Positions 8,925 through 18,223 of a DNA stretch of 62,262 nucleotides are shown piece after piece. Where the stretch lies: NCBI GenBank assembly GCA_019359245.1, contig JAHHHR010000046.1:1-62262 (forward strand), written 5' to 3'. The notes beneath the pieces are model-generated. The model saw only the letters and a program-made list of their open reading frames with translations. It was not told where the DNA came from and did no database searches. Origin of the DNA: Nostoc desertorum CM1-VF14. GTDB lineage: Bacteria > Cyanobacteriota > Cyanobacteriia > Cyanobacteriales > Nostocaceae. Position 1 is the first letter of the stretch. Every line of letters starts with the position of its first letter. The translations under genes were made by a program, and so were the position numbers.

Positions 8925-10907
8925 ATGAGCAATCAGTGGTACGACGCAAACCAACAGTATTTATCTGCATCTATAGCCTTGATAAGGCATACTTTGGAGC
9001 AGTACACCGTGAATTCGTTTAACTCTTCCAAGAAATTAAGTAACAATGATAAATATGAGCAAGATTTGCAAAAGGCTGCTGAGGCTTTACCATCTCCATC
9101 GGCGTTAGAAAGAATTTGTCAGATTTTTGGTCTCTCAGCCTTTGAACACGATGTGCTTCTATTGTGTGCGGCAATGGAGTTGAGCAATAACTTTTCTAGT
9201 GTATGCAGTGCAGCTCAACCAGAGGAGCAAAAACCTTACCCAACCTTAGGTCTAGCCCTAGCAGCTTTACCAAATCCCCACTGGGATGCAATCGCCCCGT
9301 ATGCGCCTTTACGTCATTGGCGTTTGATTAAAGTAGGAGAGGCTCATGCACTGACTCTCTGCCCACTACGAATTGACGAAAGAATTTTGCACTATTTATT
9401 TGGAATACAATATCTTGATGAATGGTTTTCTGGCATGATCGAGCCATTGCAATCTCACAATGATTTAATGCCGTCACATCAAACTGTAGCAGAGAAAGTA
9501 GCAGCCATTTTGTCGCATACTTCTACCATGAAGGCATTGCCAGTTATCCAATTTTATGGCTTTGAAGAATTTGCTTCTAAACGTGATATTGCAGTCACGG
9601 TGTGTGAGATGTTGGGTTTGCAACTAAATGCAATTTCTGCACAAATGGTTCCAGTGATACCAAATGAATTAAATAATTTTATTCGCTTATGGAATCGGGA
9701 GATACTTTTAAGTGCGAGTGCCTTACTGATAAACTGCAATGAATTAGACACAAGTGATGTGACTCGTCTGAGAGCGATTGCACATTTAATTGAGGGTTTG
9801 AACGGTGTCTTAATGATTACGAGTCGAGACAGAATGACTGTAAAACAACGCCCAGCAGTTAGCTTTGATATTCAGAAACCAACTTTAAAAGAGCAAGAAA
9901 CAATGTGGCGAGAGGCACTCAGTGATTTGATTCCTCAATTAAATGGTGAGGTCAACACTTTGGTGAATCAGTTCAACTTGAATGCCGTTAGCATTCAAGC
10001 AGCTTGTGCAGAAGTCGCAGGGGCCTTAAGCCAAAAACAAGAAAACGATATCAATAACATTTTATGGGATGCCTGCCGAATACAAGCACGTCCACGTTTA
10101 GATGAACTCGCCCAGAAAATTGAACCAGCGGCTGATTGGGAAGACTTAGTGCTACCCCCGTTGCAGAAACAGCTATTGTATGAAATAGCAGCCCATGTAC
10201 ACCAACGAAGCACTGTATATGGACTGTGGGGATTTGGTGGCTTGAGTGCGCGGGGATTGGGTATTACCGCCCTTTTTGCAGGTCCTAGCGGTACAGGTAA
10301 AACTTTAGCGGCGGAAGTTCTGGCGTCGGTGTTGCGTCTCGATCTTTATCGTATTGACTTGTCTTCAGTCATTAGCAAGTATATTGGCGAGACAGAAAAG
10401 AATCTCCGGCAAGTCTTTGATGCCGCAGAGGAAGGCGGGGTGATTTTATTATTTGACGAAGCTGATGCCTTATTTGGGAAGCGTAGTGAAGTCAAAGACA
10501 GTCGCGATCGCTATGCCAATATTGAGGTCAGTTACCTATTGCAGAGCATGGAAGCTTACCCTGGCTTGGCAATTTTAACAACTAATCTTAAGAGTTCAAT
10601 AGATACAGCATTTCTACGACGTATTCGCTTTGTACTTCAGTTTCCTTTCCCAGACACTATTCAACGAGCAGAAATTTGGCGGCGAGTTTTCCCAACGAGT
10701 ACTCCCACACAAGGGTTAGACCCGATGAAGTTAGCAAAGCTGAATGTTGCAGGGGGTAACATCCGCAATATCGCTCTCAACGCGGCTTTTCTCGCTGCTG
10801 ATGCTAAAGAATCCGTGCAGATGAAACACTTGTTACGTGCAGCCCAAAGCGAGTATTCTAAATTGGAAAAATCTTTGACTGATGCAGAAGTTGGCAACTG
10901 GACTTGA
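8925..10907 (+). CDS. AAA+ ATPase of the contractile injection system (Afp15/Pvc15-like)
   Basis: A 660-residue protein with a long N-terminal helical region (residues 1-400), common in CIS ATPases, and a C-terminal AAA+ module. The Walker A motif GPSGTGKT is at about residue 452, Walker B ILLFDEADALFG at about 507-518, and the FLRRIRFVLQFPFPD second-region/arginine-finger segment follows. The sequence SVISKYIGETEKNLRQVFDAA is the classic AAA pore/sensor region. In Serratia/Photorhabdus systems the equivalent ATPase is required for assembly. It looks intact in spite of the decay on both sides. Confidence 0.88.
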   Translation: MSNQWYDANQQYLSASIALIRHTLEQYTVNSFNSSKKLSNNDKYEQDLQKAAEALPSPSALERICQIFGLSAFEHDVLLLCAAMELSNNFSSVCSAAQPEEQKPYPTLGLALAALPNPHWDAIAPYAPLRHWRLIKVGEAHALTLCPLRIDERILHYLFGIQYLDEWFSGMIEPLQSHNDLMPSHQTVAEKVAAILSHTSTMKALPVIQFYGFEEFASKRDIAVTVCEMLGLQLNAISAQMVPVIPNELNNFIRLWNREILLSASALLINCNELDTSDVTRLRAIAHLIEGLNGVLMITSRDRMTVKQRPAVSFDIQKPTLKEQETMWREALSDLIPQLNGEVNTLVNQFNLNAVSIQAACAEVAGALSQKQENDINNILWDACRIQARPRLDELAQKIEPAADWEDLVLPPLQKQLLYEIAAHVHQRSTVYGLWGFGGLSARGLGITALFAGPSGTGKTLAAEVLASVLRLDLYRIDLSSVISKYIGETEKNLRQVFDAAEEGGVILLFDEADALFGKRSEVKDSRDRYANIEVSYLLQSMEAYPGLAILTTNLKSSIDTAFLRRIRFVLQFPFPDTIQRAEIWRRVFPTSTPTQGLDPMKLAKLNVAGGNIRNIALNAAFLAADAKESVQMKHLLRAAQSEYSKLEKSLTDAEVGNWT

Positions 10908-10910
10908 TCT

Positions 10911-11202
10911 AGGTATAGTATTACATTTTGCATCAGAACGAGATGAAGCTATTTGCCCTCGGTGTGGGAATTTGAGCCATAAGATACATCAAAATCATCG
11001 CTATTTAGTAAAATATCTACCCTTAATGGGTTAGCCAGTATATCTGGAAATAAATCGACGGCAATTCCAATGCAAAATATGTAATAAACTATTCAGTGAA
11101 CAACTTGATTTCGTGAAGACAAGAAGGACGTATACTAATAGATTAGCAAATAATATTGTAGGAAAGGTAATAGGAAATGATATCAAAACTTTAGCTAAAT
11201 AA
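10911..11202 (+). pseudogene. ISL3-family transposase N-terminal remnant
   Basis: Immediately after the ATPase stop the plus strand reads, with one in-frame TAG, pieces such as EAICPRCGNLSHKIHQNHRY and FQCKICNKLFSEQLDFVKTR. The two CxxC pairs and spacing match the N-terminal zinc finger of ISL3-family transposases. The frame ends at a TAA near 11202 and the catalytic domain is missing. It is a truncated insertion at the right edge of the CIS cluster. Confidence 0.7.
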
Positions 11203-11302
11203 TTGAAGTTGATTAAAAGGTCTGCTGTTGACTTTAGTAATTTTAATAATTTTAAAATTAGAAGTTTGCTTAACTGGCACTTTAACTATTAATTCAGTAT
11301 AT

Positions 11303-11890
11303 TTAGTATTGAATAACCATTTCTTGTAGATACTCAGGTGGCACATTATCTAGTAACCAAACACCATTAGCAGAACAATAGAAAGTGTAACCAGCCTGAT
11401 GCATTGCCGCAGCATATACAGCAAAAACTACTGCTTTTCCATATCTTGCACCAACAGCTTTTGCTGTTGCAATATCCTTCGACAAATGGACATGATGGCG
11501 TGACATTTTGCAAAGTCCTGTTTGCAGAATTGACTCTACAGATTTACGCGCCGTGCCGTGATAAAGCTTATCTGGGGGAACAACAGCTTCTAATTGTAAA
11601 TCGACTTTTACACTATGTCCCTGGTTCGCACGAATCAGAGTACCTGTAGAATCAAAAGAAAAGCGTTGTTTATCGTTGTATGCAACTACCGTTTCTAATT
11701 CTTCACGGGTAATCGGAAACTTATTTTTAGCACAAGCGGTAAGTAGTTCATCAACAGCAACCCAGCCATTGAGGGTAAGTTTAATTCCAATTGCATCCGG
11801 TGTGTGTCGCAAATATTTGCTGAGATATTTGCTGATTTTGACCAAGCGAGAATCACTCATTTGATGAAGTAGTGATTGGTCATTATTCAT
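11303..11890 (-). CDS. kptA: RNA 2'-phosphotransferase (Tpt1/KptA)
   Basis: A 195-residue protein with the complete KptA pattern: SKYLSKYLRHTPDAIGIKLT at the N-terminus, GWVAVDELL, RANQGHSVKVDL, LYHGTARKSVESILQTGL and SRHHVHLS. Members transfer a 2'-phosphate from spliced RNA to NAD+, releasing ADP-ribose cyclic phosphate; in bacteria the natural substrate is unclear and may be end-phosphorylated RNA. The ATG at 11890 gives the full N-terminal domain. It stands alone, downstream of the IS remnant and convergent with it. Confidence 0.92.
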   Translation of the reverse strand: MNNDQSLLHQMSDSRLVKISKYLSKYLRHTPDAIGIKLTLNGWVAVDELLTACAKNKFPITREELETVVAYNDKQRFSFDSTGTLIRANQGHSVKVDLQLEAVVPPDKLYHGTARKSVESILQTGLCKMSRHHVHLSKDIATAKAVGARYGKAVVFAVYAAAMHQAGYTFYCSANGVWLLDNVPPEYLQEMVIQY

Positions 11891-11990
11891 TGTTTTTTAG
11901 TACATACCTCGTTTTTAAGGGGGACGAAAAAAAGTTTATTATCTTACTTATGTATTATATTATAATACATAAAAACTTTTATTGATGGTT

Positions 11991-13307
11991 TTAGTTTGTG
12001 TAACTTGACACAATTGGTCTTACCATCATGGCTAATGCTACTCCAAGCATGACAATGAGCGTCACCTTCCCACCAGGAACAAGTGGTTGATTTATGCCAT
12101 CTGAGTTCTCTTGTTCTTGACGTTGCTTCCAACTCATTAGCACCGGAATAATTCCACCTAAAACTGAGATACTAAATGTTCCAGTGTAATCTAGAGCAGT
12201 AAAAAAGATGCTGGGATTGAGCGTTCCAAGAGTCATTGGAGGGAAAATAGCCAGCGAATAGAGGGGAAGCCGACTAGAAAGTTTGCGCTGTGCAATGAAG
12301 AAAATATCTTTGAGTAAATCCAGCAAGCCGTACACAAATCCAATGAATGATGTAGCGATCGCAAACTCTGAAAAAATGGATACTAGCACTCCTAACCATT
12401 CCCCTGCACCACCTGCTCGGAGAACTTGCAGTGGGTCAAAAATAATTTTACCGTTAGATGTGGCACGTAGCATATCAGGACTGATGCTTCCTAAAATTAC
12501 GGTATTCCATGCCAAGAACATAATTAGAGGAATCACAGAACCAATAAAGATGGACTGACGAATTTTGTGGGCATCACCTTCGAGTTGCGTCACAACTAGA
12601 GGCACAACATTTTGGAAAAATAGCGCCACAGACATCACAGAAATGGCACTACCAAGGGCACTCCAGTTCTGAAATAACAGTTGGGTACTCTGAATGTGCC
12701 CTCCTGCCAACAACAATAGTCCCAAGAAGGAAACGATGACAATTCCGACAAAGGCGCTGTTTAATTTCTCAATAAACTTTTCTCGCCCAAGATACATAAT
12801 GCCACCAAATAACAGCGTGAAAGCTATTGTCCCCACCCACGAAGGTAATATCTGCACACTCCAGATTTTTGCCGTTGCAGATTCTAAAATATCTCCACCT
12901 TCGGTAATGTATGCTACCAAGAGGGCATAGTGCATGAATAAATATACCCCGCCTGTAAGTCGCCCTCCCACCTTACCAAGGATCTTCTCAACAACTCCCA
13001 AAAAACCTATATTTGCACGCCCTTCTGTTCGCATCGTATTTAAGGTTACCTCTGCAACCAATAACCCTGAAACTAAAGCGTAGAGCCAAACAGCAATTAG
13101 CCCAGATGTGGATGGTACAATCCCAGATGGCAGGGTAACCGCTGGTAAGGCAAGAATCCCAGCCCCGATGGTGGTTCCCACAATTAATGCACTACTTCCC
13201 AATACACTACCCGGTTGATGATTGAGCTTTTTTCCATCAAATTCGAGATGAGAAAACAACCGAGTGACTTGCTCTGAATCTTGAAGAACAGTCTTTATGG
13301 GAACCAT
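11991..13307 (-). CDS. aromatic amino-acid permease (tyrosine/tryptophan type)
   Basis: A 438-residue inner-membrane protein with about eleven hydrophobic segments. The first (GSSALIVGTTIGAGILALPA) contains the GTTIGAGILALP motif typical of the hydroxy/aromatic amino-acid permease family (TyrP, Mtr, TnaB). Such carriers import tyrosine or tryptophan with protons. The substrate cannot be fixed from sequence alone. No partner genes are adjacent; upstream is about 490 bp of non-coding DNA that must contain its promoter. Confidence 0.85.
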   Translation of the reverse strand: MVPIKTVLQDSEQVTRLFSHLEFDGKKLNHQPGSVLGSSALIVGTTIGAGILALPAVTLPSGIVPSTSGLIAVWLYALVSGLLVAEVTLNTMRTEGRANIGFLGVVEKILGKVGGRLTGGVYLFMHYALLVAYITEGGDILESATAKIWSVQILPSWVGTIAFTLLFGGIMYLGREKFIEKLNSAFVGIVIVSFLGLLLLAGGHIQSTQLLFQNWSALGSAISVMSVALFFQNVVPLVVTQLEGDAHKIRQSIFIGSVIPLIMFLAWNTVILGSISPDMLRATSNGKIIFDPLQVLRAGGAGEWLGVLVSIFSEFAIATSFIGFVYGLLDLLKDIFFIAQRKLSSRLPLYSLAIFPPMTLGTLNPSIFFTALDYTGTFSISVLGGIIPVLMSWKQRQEQENSDGINQPLVPGGKVTLIVMLGVALAMMVRPIVSSYTN

Positions 13308-13799
13308 ACCGAATAACCGTACTTAAACCAGAAAGTTCATATTAACATATGTAAATTTTATCAACGAAGGTGGTTCTTGCTGAGGGTTGGAGGCAGGAGG
13401 CAGGAGGGAAACTGACTCACTTCAATTACGCTCAGTGCATCGCCAAATAGATATGAAGTGACCAAAGAGAACTTGGGTTGAAAACCAGAATAATAAACCG
13501 ACTGCTTGTCACCACTCTCAATAAATAATCAGTACAGGTCAAGTAATAAAAGTAATAATTCTCAATAGATTTTGGTTTATAAGCGATTCAGTATATCTGG
13601 GCTGCGTAAGCTATGTCAATATATTTGCATTAACCATTAACAGCGATCGCTGCAAAAATAAAAATAATTGAAAGAGACACTATTGAGTAATAATGTCAGG
13701 AGGAGTTTTAAAACTCTAACCAGTAAAAACAGCGATCGCACTGTTTGAAACACATAAAATCAGATTTCTCAGGTTTCTTATTAACGTGCTAAAACCCTA
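13308..13799. other. intergenic region with divergent promoters, no gene seen
   Basis: About 490 bp between the divergent permease and penicillin-acylase genes. It contains two HIP1-type GCGATCGC sites (near 13643 and 13732) and a short GGAGGCAGGAGGCAGGAGG tandem motif at about 13387-13407. I see no convincing coding frame, tRNA or terminator. Confidence 0.4.
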
Positions 13800-15941
13800 A
13801 TGCTTATTAGCAAAATACAGTTTTTTAGTCTTATGGGTCTAAAGCGTTTTCGCAGTGGACGCTATATCATCAGAGTTTTTTCATTCTTACTCACTCTGAT
13901 GTTTGTTTTGCTTGTAGGAAGCCAGAGTTTTAGTTCCCCACCTAAATTAACTAAAACTGAAATACTTTGGGACACCTATGGTGTACCGCATATCTATGCG
14001 AAGGATAACCAAAGTGCCTTCCGATCTTTTGGTTGGGCCCAGATGCAGAGTCATGGTAACCTGCTTTTGCAGCTCTACGGTCAAGCACGGGGACGTGCTG
14101 CGGAATATTGGGGAGATGAGTACCTAGAATCAGATAAGTGGGTACAGACTGTGGGAGTACCAGAACGCTCCCATTCATGGTATTTGGCACAAAGTCCAGA
14201 GTTTCGCGGTTATCTTGATGCCTTTGCTGCTGGAATTAATGCTTATGCTCAAGAACATAAGGATCTGATTGCTGATGAAGTTGAGATCGTTTTGCCTGTT
14301 AAAGGCGAAGACGTGCTGGCTCATCAGATGCGGGTACTGAATTTCACTTTTATTGTGAATCCAGAGCAAGTTGCAGATGTGAGTCAGAAGGAGACACAAG
14401 CAGGCTCTAACGGTTGGGCGATCGCACCATCACATACTGAGAATGGTCATGCTATGCTCTTGGCCAACCCACACTTACCTTGGTCTGATTTATTTGTGTG
14501 GTATGAAGCACAGATTACTGCACCAGGAATCGATGCTTATGGAGCAACGCTGGTAGGTATTCCTGTTTTAGCGATCGCCTTCAACGATAATTTGGGTTGG
14601 ACTCATACAGTAAATACTCTTGATGGATGGGATGCCTACGAACTAAAACTAGCCAACAATGGTTATCGCTTCGATGGTCAAGTCCGACCCTTTGAGACAA
14701 AAACCCTCTCTTTGAAAGTCAAACAAAAAGACGGGGCACTGCTTTCACAAAAACTTTTAATCCGCAGTTCTGTCCACGGGCCTGTCATATCGCGCAAAGA
14801 CGGTAAAACTGTAGCACTGCGTGTTGTAGGTCTTGATAAACCACGTGTACTAGAGCAGTGGTGGGATATGGCACGCTCCAAAAACCTCACCCAGTTTCAA
14901 AGTGTACTGAAACGGTTACAACTACCTATGTTCACGGTGATGTATGCAGACCGAGAAGGACACATCATGCACCTGTTCAACGGTCAAGTGCCAATTCGTC
15001 AAAAAGGCGATTTTGAATACTGGCAAGGTTTAATTCCCGGCGACACATCTAAAACCTTATGGACGAAAACTCATCCATATGAAGATTTGCCACGCGTAAT
15101 TGACCCAAAAAGCGGCTGGTTGCAAAATACAAATGACCCACCTTGGACAACAACCTCCCCACAGGTTCTCAATCCAGATAGTTATCCATCTTATATGGCA
15201 CCACGCGGGCCAATATATTTTCGAGCGCAACGTTCCGTCAGGATGCTAGCAGAGCATGACAAAATCTCTTTAGCTGAAATGATTTCTAATAAACAATCAA
15301 CACGGATGGAACTGGCAGATCGCCTTTTGGATGACTTGATTCCGGCTATACGCAATTACAAAAGCGAATTAGCTAATCGATGTGCTGATGTACTTTCAGC
15401 TTGGGATCGGCAAGCAAATGCAGACAGTCGGGGTGCAGTATTATTCGCTTCTTGGGCTGACGCGATAGACCTCGATAGTGTCTTTAGCAAACCCTGGAGT
15501 GAAAACTCCCCATTTACTACACCTGATGGTTTAGCTAATCCTCAAAGTGCAGTCACAACACTCTTAACTGTTGCAGCTAAGGTGGAAAAAGCTTACGGGT
15601 CATTAGATATAGCATGGGGAGATGTTTTCCGGCTACAGTCTGGTGATATAGATTTGCCTGCAAATGGCGGTGATGGATATCTAGGCATTTTTCGCGTCCT
15701 CAATTTTGCCCCACTGTCAGATGGGCGCTTTAAATCTGTTGCTGGTGATTCATATGTTGCTGCAATTGAATTTTCTCAACCTGTAAAAGCGATGACACTG
15801 AACAGTTACGGTAATGCAACTCAACCAGGTTCACCTTATGTCGGCGACCAGTTGAAATTGTTAGCCCGCAAGCAGTTGCGACAAGTTTGGCGCTCACGCC
15901 AAGATATCCTTGAGCATCTGGCTGAACGTAAGGCATTTTGA
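13800..15941 (+). CDS. penicillin acylase family protein (secreted Ntn hydrolase)
   Basis: A 713-residue protein. Residues 22-50 contain a hydrophobic segment (FSFLLTLMFVLLVGSQSF) that should act as a signal peptide. EILWDTYGVPHIYAKD and FGWAQMQSHGNLLLQLYGQA match the alpha-chain start of penicillin/acyl-homoserine-lactone acylases. The autoprocessing site lies at Gly202-Ser203 (QAGSNGWAIAPSHTENG), with Ser203 as the expected N-terminal nucleophile of the beta chain. Members cleave amide bonds of acylated compounds; several cyanobacterial ones hydrolyse AHL signals or cyclic peptides. An alternative start is the internal ATG 11 codons in. Stand-alone gene. Confidence 0.88.
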   Translation: MLISKIQFFSLMGLKRFRSGRYIIRVFSFLLTLMFVLLVGSQSFSSPPKLTKTEILWDTYGVPHIYAKDNQSAFRSFGWAQMQSHGNLLLQLYGQARGRAAEYWGDEYLESDKWVQTVGVPERSHSWYLAQSPEFRGYLDAFAAGINAYAQEHKDLIADEVEIVLPVKGEDVLAHQMRVLNFTFIVNPEQVADVSQKETQAGSNGWAIAPSHTENGHAMLLANPHLPWSDLFVWYEAQITAPGIDAYGATLVGIPVLAIAFNDNLGWTHTVNTLDGWDAYELKLANNGYRFDGQVRPFETKTLSLKVKQKDGALLSQKLLIRSSVHGPVISRKDGKTVALRVVGLDKPRVLEQWWDMARSKNLTQFQSVLKRLQLPMFTVMYADREGHIMHLFNGQVPIRQKGDFEYWQGLIPGDTSKTLWTKTHPYEDLPRVIDPKSGWLQNTNDPPWTTTSPQVLNPDSYPSYMAPRGPIYFRAQRSVRMLAEHDKISLAEMISNKQSTRMELADRLLDDLIPAIRNYKSELANRCADVLSAWDRQANADSRGAVLFASWADAIDLDSVFSKPWSENSPFTTPDGLANPQSAVTTLLTVAAKVEKAYGSLDIAWGDVFRLQSGDIDLPANGGDGYLGIFRVLNFAPLSDGRFKSVAGDSYVAAIEFSQPVKAMTLNSYGNATQPGSPYVGDQLKLLARKQLRQVWRSRQDILEHLAERKAF

Positions 15942-16137
15942 CATACTCCCCCAAATAGAATGAGACTGTTGAAGAGTTGATAGGGGGCCTAACCCCTCAG
16001 CGCGAATTCGTCTTAATTTCAGTGCGTTTAAACTAAGGGGAAGGGGCAGGGAGCGGGGGGAAATGCCCCTGTTCTTACGTCCCCCACTTCTTCACCAGTG
16101 GTTATCAAACAGGAATAGGTTGAATCCCCTTGCTGTT
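15942..16137. other. intergenic spacer with low-complexity repeats
   Basis: It contains G-rich heptad-like repeats (GGGGCAGGGAGCGGGGGG) of the type repeated in Nostoc genomes, and no coding frame of its own. It separates the penicillin acylase from the junction with transposon-derived DNA. Confidence 0.4.
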
Positions 16138-16362
16138 TTATCCCCCTTGCTCCCTGCCCCCTGCACCCCTGCCTCTTATTTCAAAGACTAATGAACCGTC
16201 AGTTGATAGTACGATGTAGCGATAGTTACGTGGAGCCGAACGCCAAAATTGCCCCAATTGTTTGATATTGTAGCTATTGGGCACATTAATTTCAAAATAA
16301 CCGTGTTCTGGAACCCAAGCGATCCACATCCCATTGTTCGCTTGACAAGCGATCGCAGTACC
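16138..16362 (-). pseudogene. truncated unknown protein abutting the cas12k remnant
   Basis: The minus strand holds a 63-codon frame from the ATG at 16329 that looks coding (WIAWVPEHGYFEINVPNSYN, then QFWRSAPRNYRYIVLSTDGS) but runs into low-complexity repeat sequence at its C-terminus. Upstream of the ATG the frame stays open (GTAIACQANNG) into the region where cas12k similarity begins. Both ends therefore seem cut: the 5' end by the cas12k junction and the 3' end by a repeat. The family is not recognised. Confidence 0.4.
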
Positions 16363-17311
16363 AACTAGAAGGTAAAATTCGTTGGTTGGAAATCCTCAAC
16401 AGTGATGTTGAATTGGTAGAAAGCAGTGGTGTCAGCTTAGATAGTCTTCGCATTAAAGCTGCTGAAATTTTGACTCAACTTGTTATCATCGATAATGCTG
16501 AAACTCAATCAAAGAATGGAAAAAAAGCTAAAAAGCGCAAAAAATCTCAAAATTCAGTTAACGACGCTTTATCAAAGAATTTATTTGAGGCTTACGGCAA
16601 TGCAGAAGACAACTTGACTCGTTGTGCTACCAGCTATCTGCTCAAGAATGGTTGCAAAATCAACGATGAAGAGGAAGAGGCTAAAAAATTTGCTCAACGT
16701 CGCCGTAAGCTTGAAATTCAGATTGAACGCCTCAGAGAACAGCTAGAAACACGAATTCCCAAAGGTCGAGATTTAACCGATGCCAAATGGTTAGAAACTA
16801 TTGCCGTTGCCACTCATAACGTTCCAAAATTAGACAACTACTTGGTGATAACTACAAACTGCTAAATCGACAGCGACAGCAAAAGCACTCTTTATCCCAT
16901 CAACGCCAAGTAGCTCAAACGCTTGCTGCACCAAATCAGTTTGGAGAATCGGAGTTAGGGGAATATATAGACAGATTACTGGTGAAAGAGATTATTGCGA
17001 TCGCTCAAACTTACTCCGCTGTAAGTATTGTCCTACCCAAATTAGGCGATATGCGAGAACAAGTTCAAAGCGAGATTCAGTCCAAAGCCGAGCAAAAATC
17101 AGAATTACTAGAAGTCCAAAAACAGTATGCCAAACAATATCGAGTTAGCGTCCATCAATGGAGCTACGGCAGATTGATGGCAAACATTCACTCGTCAGCT
17201 CTTAAAGCTGGAATTGTTATAGAAGAGTCAAAACAGCCAATTCGAGGTAGTCCACAGGAGAAAGCGAAAGAATTAGCGATCGCAGCTTACCATTCCCGCA
17301 AAATAAACTGA
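16363..17311 (+). pseudogene. cas12k: degenerate cas12k (type V-K CAST effector), missing N-terminus and centre
   Basis: From 16363 the plus strand reads QLEGKIRWLEILNSDVELVE, then AISYLLKNGCK-like and PKGRDLTDAKWLET segments, all recognisable from Cas12k of Scytonema-type V-K CASTs. At about 16835 it jumps, with a frame change, to QLLGDNYKLLNRQRQQ and continues through NQFGESELGEYIDRLL, SIVLPKLGDMREQVQSEIQ, YAKQYRVSVHQWSYGRL and KQPIRGSPQEKAKELA to the normal C-terminus at 17311. About 95 N-terminal and about 230 central residues are lost, as judged from memory of the family. The gene cannot make a working effector. It is followed by a tracrRNA remnant, as in intact V-K elements. Confidence 0.85.
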
Positions 17312-17339
17312 TTGACAAAACATCGAACCTTGACAATAA

Positions 17340-17426
17340 AATAAGGAAATTCAACAGCGCCGCAGTTCATGCTTATACAAGCCTCTGTGCTGTGTAAATT
17401 TGGGTTAGTTTGACTGTTGTTAAACA
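17340..17426 (+). ncRNA. 5' part of a type V-K tracrRNA, interrupted by the I-B CAST
   Basis: Twenty-nine bases after the cas12k stop the sequence contains AGCGCCGCAGTTCATGCT, a variable stem, CCTCTGTGCTGTGTAAAT and GGGTTAGTTTGACTGT. These correspond in order to the 5' third of known V-K tracrRNAs (AGCGCCGCAATTCATGCT, CCTCTGAATTTTGTTAAAT, GGGTTAGTTTGACTGTA). In those RNAs the GACTGT segment begins a hairpin whose return arm is ACAGTC; here the return arm is missing because the I-B transposon end starts at 17427. The 3' portion and the V-K CRISPR array are absent from the window. Confidence 0.8.
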
Positions 17427-17581
17427 TGTGACTTTACCCATAACTTTGCCGCTACTGGAACCATAACTTTGCCGTCAACAACACTATAACCCTCATTCTC
17501 GCGTCACCTAATTTTGGATGAAACTGACAGTTTGGAACCATAAGTTTGCCGTTAGTCCAAATTGGAAGGATAAGCTTGCCG
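17427..17581 (+). repeat. CAST left end with four TnsB-site-like repeats
   Basis: The terminal repeat (17427-17451) ends CCATAACTTTGCCG. Three further copies of the core GGAACCATAACTTTGCCG follow in the same orientation: 17457-17474 (exact), 17534-17551 (AAGTTT variant) and 17564-17581 (GGAAGGATAAGCTTGCCG). The last two are both followed by a TNAGTCCAA motif. Several same-direction sites spaced along one end are the usual arrangement for TnsB binding in Tn7-like elements. Confidence 0.85.
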
Positions 17582-18193
17582 TAAGTCCAATCAAGCATAG
17601 AAATCAGAAAAGTGTATAAGTATAAAAAAGTCGTACAATTTTCTCAAAATTCGTCATATTGATAAATAAAAAAGTTGTACAATTCCTCAAACTTTAGCCT
17701 TGTAAAGGTTTGGAACTATTTACTATAAGACTCAATGGCGATCGCATTCCGCGCAAACTCAAGCTGTTGATTCAGCTTTGTATTTAGAATGCGTAGGCGT
17801 AGCCCGTCGTAGACATCGCTCTCCAGACAAAGACCAGATGAATTGACAAGCCAAGGCGCAGACAGCAATTCTCAATCGAAAATGGTATTACTTCGACAAA
17901 ATCATGCTTTGGCGCTGCGATCGCTTTCTATTAAAAAAAGTGTTCCCTGAGCGAAGTTGAAGGGAACACTCTCCTGCTGAATTTTCATAATTCTTGTAAA
18001 ATTTGAACAGCAGTTAATGTTTAGATCGGCAAATACCAGTGAAGCGATGCTTGGGTTGGGCTGCGCCTACGCGTATTTTAATCAGTGCATTGTTTGAGTT
18101 TTAGAAGCGATCGCCCCAAAAGTGCGATCGCAGTACCAGTAATTGATTTCCTTAAGCAAAACCTTCCCTGAGCAAAACCTTCCGTAAACAAAA
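17582..18193. other. intergenic cargo boundary with short repeats
   Basis: No gene seen. Two direct repeats with core AAAAAAGT(C/T)GTACAATT lie at 17625-17640 and 17668-17683. A perfect-arm hairpin, AGTGTTCCCTGAGCGAAG plus its return arm, spans 17939-17970. The rest carries scattered HIP1 sites and Nostoc-type repeat fragments. Confidence 0.45.
17939..17970. repeat. inverted repeat (TTCCCTGAGCGAAGTTGAAGGGAA type)
   Basis: The arms AGTGTTCCCT and AGGGAACACT flank a short GAGCGAAGTTGA loop. The same element, with variant arms, appears at 18194-18222. It is a mobile-looking short palindrome common in filamentous cyanobacteria. This copy stands in non-coding DNA without a clear terminator role. 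Confidence 0.6.
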
Positions 18194-18222
18194 CGTTCCC
18201 TGAGCGGAGTCGAAGGGAACAT
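18194..18222 (-). terminator. palindrome directly after the caspase-WD40 stop codon
   Basis: The palindrome with arms GTTCCCT and AGGGAAC begins 2 bp beyond the stop of the minus-strand gene at 18224. Its position suggests a transcription stop or mRNA-stabilising hairpin. It belongs to the same repeat family as 17939-17970. The short T-run needed for a textbook terminator is weak. Confidence 0.45.
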
Positions 18223-18223
18223 T

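Noticed and set aside
13308..16362. Left terminus of the V-K CAST (TGTACAGTGAC-type) upstream of the cas12k remnant
   Set aside because: No such sequence was found; V-K tnsB, tnsC and tniQ are also absent, so the left part seems deleted or lies outside the window.
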